From: Sulfurospirillum sp964441765
Lineage (GTDB): Bacteria; Campylobacterota; Campylobacteria; Campylobacterales; Sulfurospirillaceae
Length of the DNA stretch: 14,702 nt
Assembly (NCBI GenBank): GCA_964441765.1
Contig: CAYTVI010000049.1
Span: forward strand, 1-14,702
Direction of reading: 5' to 3'
A model generated the notes under the pieces. That model saw nothing but the letters and a program-made list of their open reading frames with translations, was not told the origin of the DNA and did no database searches. The position numbers and the translations under genes are program-made. Each line of letters begins with the position of its first letter. Position 1 is the first letter of the stretch. This document shows, piece after piece, positions 7,350-13,609 of this stretch.

Positions 7350-8287
7350 TCGCCATTTCATCATGCCTTTTAGGCACGCCTATTCGTTACGATAAAACAG
7401 GACAAAAAGATGCTTTTTTGAGTGAGAAGCTTGGAAAATATGTCCAATTTCTCCCCTTTTGCCCCGAACACTTAGCCTTTGGAACACCGCGTGAGACGAT
7501 TCGCATCGTTTTAGAAAATAATGTACGCAAAGTCTACACCGTTTTTTCAAAAACCGATGTCACGCAAGCCATGAATGACGCCATGCAACACGAGTTGCAC
7601 AAGCTTCTTGAACATCCATTGTGTGGCATCGTCTTAAAATCAAAATCGCCCTCGTGTGCTCTTGGCAGTACAAAATACTACACCAAAGAGATGGGAGAGG
7701 GGAAAAAAGATGGGCTTTTTGCGCTTACATGTAAAGAGCATTTTCCTCTTCTTCCCATCGAAGAAGAGGCAAGACTGCTTGATCCTTGGCTGAGAGAAAA
7801 TTTCATCATGCACGTCTTTGCCTATGAAGATATGATGACACAGAAAAAGACGATGAAAAAGATGGCTGAACTTGTTGCTTTTCACACCTCGTACAAATTT
7901 TTACTCCAAACCAAAAGTGAGAAAAATTATCGTGAATTAGGACGTATTGTCGCCAACCATGAGAAGCTTTTGTTTGATGAAGTCTTGCACGCCTACACGC
8001 TTCTTTTTTTACAAACCATTGCTCTTAAACATAAAATATCGCGCACCGTCAATGTGCTAGAACACATGATGGGCTTTTTTAAAGAGCTCTTGCGCCCGAG
8101 TGAAAAAAAAGAGATACATCTGCAAATTGAAGCGTATAAAGATGAGATTATTCCTTTGGTGGGAGTGATGAACACGATAGAATTTTTGGCTAAAAAGTAC
8201 GAAATCACCTACCTTTTAGCTCAAAAATTTCTTAACCCCTATCCAAAAGACCTTGCCTTACGCTCTCACATTCACGTGGGAAAATAG
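7343..8287 (+). CDS. DUF523-DUF1722 fusion protein (TudS-like / YbgA-like)
   Basis: Two-domain protein of 314 residues. The N-terminal DUF523 domain (about 1-150) has the family's three cysteines: C8 in SSCLLG, C40 in FCPEH and C105 in KSKSPSC. DUF523 members of the TudS type are known to be [4Fe-4S] enzymes that remove sulfur from thiouracil, with three Cys as cluster ligands, so a desulfidase-type role is possible but not shown. The C-terminal DUF1722 domain (about 176-305) shows FHTSYKFLL, YRELGRIVA, RTVNVLEHMMGFFK and AQKFLNPYPKDLALR. E. coli YbgA is a DUF1722 protein next to photolyase, and a photolyase lies 2.2 kb downstream here. It is the last gene of the overlapping operon and stops 2 bp from the convergent chemoreceptor gene. 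Confidence 0.9.
   Translation: MLIAISSCLLGTPIRYDKTGQKDAFLSEKLGKYVQFLPFCPEHLAFGTPRETIRIVLENNVRKVYTVFSKTDVTQAMNDAMQHELHKLLEHPLCGIVLKSKSPSCALGSTKYYTKEMGEGKKDGLFALTCKEHFPLLPIEEEARLLDPWLRENFIMHVFAYEDMMTQKKTMKKMAELVAFHTSYKFLLQTKSEKNYRELGRIVANHEKLLFDEVLHAYTLLFLQTIALKHKISRTVNVLEHMMGFFKELLRPSEKKEIHLQIEAYKDEIIPLVGVMNTIEFLAKKYEITYLLAQKFLNPYPKDLALRSHIHVGK
7725..7734. repeat. TTACATGTAA palindrome, copy 4
   Basis: Exact copy inside the DUF523-DUF1722 gene, shifted by one base relative to codons and so encoding Leu-Thr-Cys-Lys (128-131). Confidence 0.9.
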
Positions 8288-8289
8288 AT

Positions 8290-10419
8290 TTACGTTTTAA
8301 AGGTTGAAAGGGTTGCGTTAAGATTGCTCGCTGTCAAACGCAACTCGTCACTTGCGGTGGTAATCTCTGCTAGACCTTGAACATTTTGCTCTGAGATGGC
8401 ATGCATGCTCTCGATTTTCTCCACAATAACATCAATGCTTTTCTCCGTCTTGATATAATCTTCCACCGTTTTATCGCTCATCGTGGTTGCCATCTCCATG
8501 ATGCTCGTCGTTGTTTTAATCTTCTCTTCCACCGCTTGAGCTGTGAGGGTGAGTTCTTGGACTTGTTCAGAGTTTTTATTCATCTGCTCACCCGAATCAA
8601 TAATGGCTTGAACGATGACATTAATCGTAGCGTTGATTTCTAAAAGACTCTTTTGTGTGCGTTCCGCCAATTTACGCACTTCATCAGCAACGACAGCAAA
8701 CCCTCGCCCATGGTCTCCCGCACGTGCGGCTTCTATGGCTGCATTGAGCGCTAAAAGATTGGTTTGGTCGGCAATATCGCTGATAACGGTTAAAATGCTT
8801 TTAACCTGCTCGGCATCAGCGCTTAATTGTTTCATGCGTGAGGCAAGTTCCATCTCTGTTTGAGCGCTTTGTTCAACCTTATCTCCTAGTGCAATAATCT
8901 CAACGCACGCACTTTTAAGATTTTCATTGGCTTTAGCAATCTCTATTTTTGAGCGTTTAGCTTCACCTACCGAGCTTTCTATCTCATAGCGCAGTGTTTG
9001 CGAAATCTTCGTCGCATCTTTGATAAAACGAGTCGAGTCTTCCACTCTTTGGCTGATAGCTTGTGAAATGGTGGAGAGTTTGGTAGAGAGCGTTGCGTTT
9101 TCACTGCTGCTATTTTTAGCTGACATGATGGTATGGTGGACTTTTTCGATAAAGTGGTTGATTTGCGTGGCGGCTTTGCCTATCTCATCTTTTCCGCTCA
9201 CTTCTAATTTACATGTAAGATCCCCCTCACCTTTGGCTAAATCTGCGGCTTTATCGGCTAAATTATCCAATGGACGATTCACCACACGACCCAACATCCA
9301 GTAAATCACGGCAAAAATGACCAAGACCATAAAAATACCCGAAACAATAAGCTCAATAATCAAGCTTTGAATATCGCCATCCATCTTGCCTTGCTGTGTC
9401 GCGATGTTATCTTCTACCCGTTGTAAAAAGATATTGGAAACAATAATCCAATCCCAATCTTTATAATACTTCGCATACACCATCTTAGGCTCAACCTTAC
9501 CATTGGTGGGGTTAGTGTAATGATAGGTAATAAACGCACCCTCTTTTTCGTTTTTAATGCTTTGTTCAATTAACTCTTGACGATAGGCTTTACCTTGGAT
9601 GTCTTTTTGAGAAAGCTCAAAGGGTTTGTTTTTGAGCTCTTTTTGTGTCCCATGAAAAACATAACTGTACGTACCATCTTTGGCTTTTTTAATCGCAAAA
9701 AAGTACCCATCTTCACCATAGGTTAGGTTTGAGAGTGTATCTATCGCCATTTCTTGATGAAACTCTTTAATGCGAGACATATACTCACCCGTACCAATGA
9801 TGAGATTGAGCGGTTTGAAGTAGAAGTTGTAAGAGATTTTTCCCTCAATTTCACCTGTTTTTGGGTTTTTGTTGTAATAAGTCGCCGTATTGTTGCCTCC
9901 AGCTTTGACGGATTCAATGATGGATTTGACCGTGTAATTGCCATTAATATCTTTGCGGTCTATCAAATTTTTACCGATTAGACTGGGTGTATCATGAGCG
10001 ACATTGATACCCTCAGGTGTGTACGCAAAAAAGTAACCCGTCCCTTGATTGTAACGATACCCTTGAATAACATGCACCAAAAGCTCTTTAAGCGCTTTTT
10101 CATCCATGCTGTTTTTCTTCATTTCATACATCGATGTTAAAATCTCTTCAAAGGCAATCGCGTCGTATTTGATTTTATGAACGATGTTTTCTTCTTTTGT
10201 TTTATCGTACGATGCTTTAACCGCTTCTTGAGCGATTTGGAGATAGTTTTTGACCTCTTGTTTATTGAGGTTTTTAATCAACTCTGATTGAGAACTCATC
10301 TGCGATTTACCAAGCAAATAGGTTCCTCTCACAACAATGCTAAAAAAGATAAGCGCCATAATGGAGATGGAGATGACAAAAACCAATAAAATTCTCATCT
10401 TCAGCGAATAATTTGACAT
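8290..10419 (-). CDS. methyl-accepting chemotaxis protein with tandem Cache sensor
   Basis: Transmembrane chemoreceptor of 709 residues. TM1 is about 10-33. The periplasmic part (about 40-340) has two Cache_2-like modules: the first holds GYFFAYTPEGINVAHD (128-143) and ends at FKPLNLIIGTGEY (201-213); the second repeats the pattern with GYFFAI (238-243) and DWDWIIVSN (321-329). TM2 is about 351-377, followed by HAMP (about 378-430) and a signalling domain whose hairpin tip DQTNLLALNAAIEAARAG (551-568) and GRGFAVVADEVRKLAERTQ are fully conserved. No C-terminal CheR-binding pentapeptide is seen (the protein ends STFKT). Cache_2 modules commonly bind small organic acids; the ligand is unknown. 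GGGAGG (minus strand, 10431-10426) is a strong ribosome site. It is transcribed alone, convergent with the preceding operon and divergent from photolyase. Confidence 0.95.
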   Translation of the reverse strand: MSNYSLKMRILLVFVISISIMALIFFSIVVRGTYLLGKSQMSSQSELIKNLNKQEVKNYLQIAQEAVKASYDKTKEENIVHKIKYDAIAFEEILTSMYEMKKNSMDEKALKELLVHVIQGYRYNQGTGYFFAYTPEGINVAHDTPSLIGKNLIDRKDINGNYTVKSIIESVKAGGNNTATYYNKNPKTGEIEGKISYNFYFKPLNLIIGTGEYMSRIKEFHQEMAIDTLSNLTYGEDGYFFAIKKAKDGTYSYVFHGTQKELKNKPFELSQKDIQGKAYRQELIEQSIKNEKEGAFITYHYTNPTNGKVEPKMVYAKYYKDWDWIIVSNIFLQRVEDNIATQQGKMDGDIQSLIIELIVSGIFMVLVIFAVIYWMLGRVVNRPLDNLADKAADLAKGEGDLTCKLEVSGKDEIGKAATQINHFIEKVHHTIMSAKNSSSENATLSTKLSTISQAISQRVEDSTRFIKDATKISQTLRYEIESSVGEAKRSKIEIAKANENLKSACVEIIALGDKVEQSAQTEMELASRMKQLSADAEQVKSILTVISDIADQTNLLALNAAIEAARAGDHGRGFAVVADEVRKLAERTQKSLLEINATINVIVQAIIDSGEQMNKNSEQVQELTLTAQAVEEKIKTTTSIMEMATTMSDKTVEDYIKTEKSIDVIVEKIESMHAISEQNVQGLAEITTASDELRLTASNLNATLSTFKT
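9209..9218. repeat. TTACATGTAA palindrome, copy 5
   Basis: Exact copy in the minus-strand chemoreceptor gene, encoding Leu401-Thr-Cys-Lys404 in the HAMP domain. Confidence 0.9.
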
Positions 10420-10431
10420 AAAAAGCCTCCC

Positions 10432-10500
10432 AAAAAAGATAAAGGTGCATTATAATGGTACTTATAAGATATTTGTAAGACTTTATCAAACGTACGAAGG
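10432..10500. promoter_or_regulatory. divergent promoter region between chemoreceptor and photolyase genes
   Basis: The palindrome ATTATAAT (10449-10456) holds a TATAAT on both strands. For the chemoreceptor gene, TATAAT (minus, 10454-10449) with TTACAA (minus, 10478-10473) at 18-bp spacing makes a good promoter. For photolyase, TATAAT at 10451-10456 or the downstream TATAAG (10463-10468) could serve, neither with a clear -35. Photolyase has AAGG at 10497-10500. No dyad for a light-responsive repressor was recognised. Confidence 0.45.
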
Positions 10501-10509
10501 TAAGATAAA

Positions 10510-11859
10510 ATGAAAAAGATACTCTGGTTTAGACGCGATTTAAGAGTCGATGATGTGATGCTGTTATCGCAAAAAGGAGATGTTTTACCCATTTTTATTT
10601 TTGATAAAAATATATTAAATACATTACCAAAAAATGATAAACGTGTGGATTTCATCTATAAAGCCGTCATCAACCTCAAATTGGAACTTCAAAAAATGGG
10701 GCTTGATTTGGCAATCTTTTACAGTACGCCACTTGAAGTCTTTAGATACCTCAAAGCCTTAGGCTTTGACGCTGTGTATGCCAGTGTCGATTATGATGCT
10801 TATGCGAGACAAAGAGACAAAGAGGTGGGCGAGTGTATCTCTTTTTTTGCCTTAAATGACTCTTATCTTTTTGAGCCCAATGAGGTTTTAAAAAGTGACG
10901 GAACCCCGTACCGTGTGTTTACACCTTATTATCATGCCTGTAAGCAAATTTACACAAAATTTCACGCATTATCGTATGTAAAAGAGGAACAAAACCTTTT
11001 GCCATTTAACTATAATAATATTCTTGAAGTGCGTGATGAGCGTGTTTTAGCTTTACATGTAAGCTTAGAGAGCTTAGGATTTACCTCTTTACATGTAAAA
11101 ACACCCTCGCCTTTGCAAAAGCTTGAAGTATTTAAAGATAAAATCGCAACGTATGCTCAAAAAAGGGACTTTTTAGACGAAGATGCCTCGTCTCATTTAA
11201 GCGTTGATTTACGCTTTGGAACACTTAGTATTCGTCATATTGTACGTACTCTAATTGCCTTAAAAAAAGAAGGTATCGATACCGAACCCTTTTTTAGACA
11301 GCTGATTTTTCGTGACTTTTACGCTTACTTGCTCTACCATTTTCCAAACCTTGCTTGGGAGAATTATAAGTATGAGCCATACACCACATGTGATGAAAGA
11401 AGCTTTGAAACGTTTTGTACTGCACAAACGGGCTATCCTATCATTGATGCTGCAATCATGGAACTTTTACACACAGGCGATATGCACAATCGTACACGCA
11501 TGATCGTCGGCTCTTTTTTTACTAAGCATTTGATGCTTCCTTGGCAAAAAGGAGAAGCGTTTTTTGCCAAGCACTTGATGGATTATGATGCCTCGGCTAA
11601 TGTGCTTTCATGGCAATGGTGTGCAGGAACAGGCATTGACCCACAACCTTATTTTCGAATTTTTAATCCTTATGCACAAAGTAAAAAATTTGATAAAAAT
11701 GCCGTATATATCAAAAAATATCTTCCTCTTTTGCACGATATCCCTGCAAAATATCTGCACGATGAAACGTATCTTTTAAGCCATACTATTACAGGGTATC
11801 CAAAACCACTCGTCAAACACGATGAGGCACGAAAGCGATTTTTATCATCTTTTTGTTAG
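10510..11859 (+). CDS. phr: deoxyribodipyrimidine photolyase, class I
   Basis: Light-driven repair of UV-induced cyclobutane pyrimidine dimers; FAD flavoprotein of 449 residues, close to the family's usual 450-480. The N-terminal alpha/beta antenna domain begins LWFRRDLRVDD (5-15). The FAD-binding helical domain shows RFGTLSIRHIV (235-245), TGYPIIDAAIMELLHTGDMHNRTRM (307-331), SWQWCAGTGIDPQPYFRIFNP (367-387) and a final YPKPLVKHDEARKR. The residue facing flavin N5 is Asn (N364, matching E. coli N378), as in photolyases rather than plant or animal cryptochromes, and the FAD-proximal Trp of SWQW is kept. The neighbouring Asn of the E. coli AANN stretch is Val here. It sits 90 bp from the divergent chemoreceptor start. 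Two TTACATGTAA copies 36 bp apart occur within it (11053, 11089). Confidence 0.93.
   Translation: MKKILWFRRDLRVDDVMLLSQKGDVLPIFIFDKNILNTLPKNDKRVDFIYKAVINLKLELQKMGLDLAIFYSTPLEVFRYLKALGFDAVYASVDYDAYARQRDKEVGECISFFALNDSYLFEPNEVLKSDGTPYRVFTPYYHACKQIYTKFHALSYVKEEQNLLPFNYNNILEVRDERVLALHVSLESLGFTSLHVKTPSPLQKLEVFKDKIATYAQKRDFLDEDASSHLSVDLRFGTLSIRHIVRTLIALKKEGIDTEPFFRQLIFRDFYAYLLYHFPNLAWENYKYEPYTTCDERSFETFCTAQTGYPIIDAAIMELLHTGDMHNRTRMIVGSFFTKHLMLPWQKGEAFFAKHLMDYDASANVLSWQWCAGTGIDPQPYFRIFNPYAQSKKFDKNAVYIKKYLPLLHDIPAKYLHDETYLLSHTITGYPKPLVKHDEARKRFLSSFC
11053..11062. repeat. TTACATGTAA palindrome, copy 6
   Basis: Exact copy in the photolyase gene, encoding Leu-His-Val (182-184) between the antenna and FAD domains. 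Confidence 0.9.
11089..11098. repeat. TTACATGTAA palindrome, copy 7
   Basis: Second copy in photolyase, starting 36 bp after the previous one and encoding Leu-His-Val (194-196) in the same inter-domain linker. Confidence 0.9.
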
Positions 11860-11902
11860 GCGAAATTGGCTATTATCACGCTTTTATTTACAAGGATAGC
11901 TG

Positions 11903-13240
11903 ATGAATAATATTCGATTTGGAAGGCTTGGCTTTATTTTAGCCGCGGCTGGATCTGCAGTGGGACTGGGCAATATTTGGAAATTCCCTTATATGACGGG
12001 GGAAAATGGTGGCGGTGCATTCGTACTTGTCTATCTTCTTACTATTACGTTTATAGGACTTTCTCTCTTTTTAGCAGAAACCATTATGGGACGTCTCAGT
12101 CGAGGAGACACTGTTTCAGCGTTCGAAAATTTAACCACACGCGCTGGTCATCTTTGGAAATTTGCTGGATTTATCATTTTTACAGGGGTTATCATCCTCT
12201 CATTTTACACGGTGGTTGTTGGCTGGATTATAAAATATATCGTTATCTCTTTGGGCTCACTCCCTACTTCCGTTCAAAATGCAGGTGGGCTTTTTGGCGG
12301 GATGGTAACAACCGATACCAGTGGTCAAATTTTTTACTTCACCCTAGCCTTTGCGATCACCTTTTGGATTGTATCGAGGGGAATTAAAGCGGGTATTGAG
12401 AAGATGAACGTCGTGTTGATGCCTTTACTCATCATTATCTTACTTGTCTTACTTGTGTATGCGATGGGCTTAGATGGTTTTGGACAAGCATTTTCCTTTC
12501 TTTTTATGCCTGATTTTTCAAAACTCCATTCAAGCTCTATCCTAGCAGCGGTTGGGCATGCTTTTTTTACACTCTCTTTGGGTATGGGAAGTATTATGAC
12601 CTACAGTGCTTCTTTGCCTGAGAAAGAGAACATCGTAAAATCTTCGGTGATGGTCGCATTTATCGACACGGCTATCGCTTTGGTGGCAGGTATGGTGATT
12701 TTTACCTTTATCTTTCATTTTGGGGCACAGCCTGCACAAGGTCCTGGACTTGTTTTTGTCTCTTTACCTGCGCTACTTTCAAGCCTTGGAGTGATTGGAA
12801 ATGCTATTGCAGTCTCCTTTTTTGTTGCCCTTGCCTTTGCAGGTATTACATCGGCTATTTCTATTGTTGAGCCTGTGGTCATGTATATGATGAACCGCTT
12901 TGGATTTTCACGTCAAAAGTCTCTATTTCTACTTGGTTTTGTCACTTACATCATGGGACTTTTAGCACTTATCTCCAATATCGAAACGCTTAAACACTTT
13001 GTCACATTCTTTGGTAAAGGATTTTTCGATATCTTAGACTTTATGAGCTCTTCCATCATGCTGCCATTGGGTGGAATGATGATAGCCATCTTTGTCGGTT
13101 TCTTCATAGATAAAAACCGTTTAGAAACCCTTTTACTTCCTTTTATGCACAAAAGAGTTTTTGCTATTTGGTATTTTTCGATTCGCTTTATCACACCAGT
13201 AGGTGTTTTAAGCGTTATGATTAATAAATTATTTTTCTAA
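11903..13240 (+). CDS. SNF-family Na+-dependent amino-acid-type symporter
   Basis: Neurotransmitter:sodium symporter (LeuT/MhsT fold) in the inner membrane, expected to import an amino acid or related small amine with Na+. At 445 residues it matches the 11-TM MhsT-like bacterial branch rather than 12-TM LeuT. The unwound TM1 motif GSAVGLGNIWKFPY (17-30), the GGGAF after TM1, the TM6 segment FFTLSLGMGSIMTY (221-234) and the TM8 Na2-site Thr-Ser (T316-S317 in AGITSAISIVEP) are intact. The start follows AAGGA (11892-11896) by 6 bp. It is 43 bp behind photolyase on the same strand with no clear terminator between, so read-through is possible. Substrate not determinable from sequence. Confidence 0.92.
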   Translation: MNNIRFGRLGFILAAAGSAVGLGNIWKFPYMTGENGGGAFVLVYLLTITFIGLSLFLAETIMGRLSRGDTVSAFENLTTRAGHLWKFAGFIIFTGVIILSFYTVVVGWIIKYIVISLGSLPTSVQNAGGLFGGMVTTDTSGQIFYFTLAFAITFWIVSRGIKAGIEKMNVVLMPLLIIILLVLLVYAMGLDGFGQAFSFLFMPDFSKLHSSSILAAVGHAFFTLSLGMGSIMTYSASLPEKENIVKSSVMVAFIDTAIALVAGMVIFTFIFHFGAQPAQGPGLVFVSLPALLSSLGVIGNAIAVSFFVALAFAGITSAISIVEPVVMYMMNRFGFSRQKSLFLLGFVTYIMGLLALISNIETLKHFVTFFGKGFFDILDFMSSSIMLPLGGMMIAIFVGFFIDKNRLETLLLPFMHKRVFAIWYFSIRFITPVGVLSVMINKLFF

Positions 13241-13245
13241 CACAC

Positions 13246-13270
13246 AAGGGAGCTTGAAAAGAGCTCCCTT
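13246..13270 (+). terminator. intrinsic-terminator-like hairpin after the symporter gene
   Basis: AAGGGAGCT (13246-13254) and AGCTCCCTT (13262-13270) form a perfect 9-bp stem with a 7-nt loop, six bases after the TAA. The T-run is poor: the next Ts form a stretch only at 13286-13289. It probably ends the photolyase/symporter transcript. Confidence 0.7.
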
Positions 13271-13273
13271 CAC

Positions 13274-13322
13274 TCCAACTGCCATTTTTAGGCTACCAAC
13301 ACGCTCTTATTTGCTGTATCAT
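13274..13322 (+). promoter_or_regulatory. promoter with paired CCAAY half-sites before the COG3937-ubiB operon
   Basis: TCCAAC (13274-13279) and ACCAAC (13295-13300) recur 21 bp apart, followed by ACGCTCTTATTTG and a -10 box TATCAT (13317-13322). The same layout precedes the oxidoreductase operon (4189-4237). The shared core GCTACCAACA...CGC.CTTAT differs by one inserted base and one substitution. In both cases it begins 55 bp before the start codon. Shared control by the LytTR regulator is an inference. Confidence 0.5.
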
Positions 13323-13345
13323 TTTACAAAAATAAGGAGTTTGCT

Positions 13346-13609
13346 ATGTTAAAAGAGTTTTTACATGTAAGTCTAGGTGGTATGGTGGTTTTAAAAGAAA
13401 AAATCGAAGAAGAACTTAAAAATTTAGAAGAAAAAGGCAAAATCAACACTGCCGATGCTAAAAATTTTATTGATTCCATCAGTCAAAAAGGCAAAGATGA
13501 AGACGAGCGTATCAAGACCAAAATTAAAGAGATGCTTAAAGAGGTCATTGATGAATTAGGACTTGCTACGAAAAAAGACCTTGAGGAGCTTGTATCAAAA
13601 CGCTCCTAA
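13346..13609 (+). CDS. small COG3937-type coiled-coil (phasin-like) protein
   Basis: Protein of 87 residues. A short hydrophobic start (MLKEFLHVSLGGMVVL) is followed by a highly charged, Lys/Glu-rich helix predicted to form a coiled coil throughout, ending ELGLATKKDLEELVSKRS. The closing LGLATKKDLEEL segment is typical of the family annotated as polyhydroxyalkanoate synthesis regulator phasin (COG3937). That name rests on weak similarity to phasins, and no PHA genes are visible here. AAGGAG (13334-13339) lies 6 bp before the ATG. The gene runs into the following UbiB kinase gene. The last four residues (SKRS) may be a recent extension caused by loss of a TGA stop at 13595-13597. A TTACATGTAA palindrome encodes Leu6-His7-Val8. 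Confidence 0.75.
   Translation: MLKEFLHVSLGGMVVLKEKIEEELKNLEEKGKINTADAKNFIDSISQKGKDEDERIKTKIKEMLKEVIDELGLATKKDLEELVSKRS
13361..13370. repeat. TTACATGTAA palindrome, copy 8
   Basis: Exact copy near the start of the COG3937-type gene, encoding Leu6-His7-Val8. Confidence 0.9.

Noticed and set aside
8401..9981. Several open frames of 67-94 codons on the strand opposite the chemoreceptor
   Set aside because: They are shadows of a well-conserved coding sequence, with no ribosome sites or recognisable domains.
11868..11891. Third copy of the intergenic promoter motif, with GG-N10-GC spacing like a sigma-54 site
   Set aside because: It shares GGCTA, CACGCT and TTATTT with 13291-13314 but lacks both CCAAY half-sites and any -10 box before the ribosome site. 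The -12 element is ACGC, not TTGC, and the 4207 copy breaks the spacing.
11977..12387. 136-codon frame inside the symporter gene
   Set aside because: It overlaps the conserved TM1-TM4 coding region in another frame; its translation is rich in Trp, Tyr, His and Arg and matches no known family.
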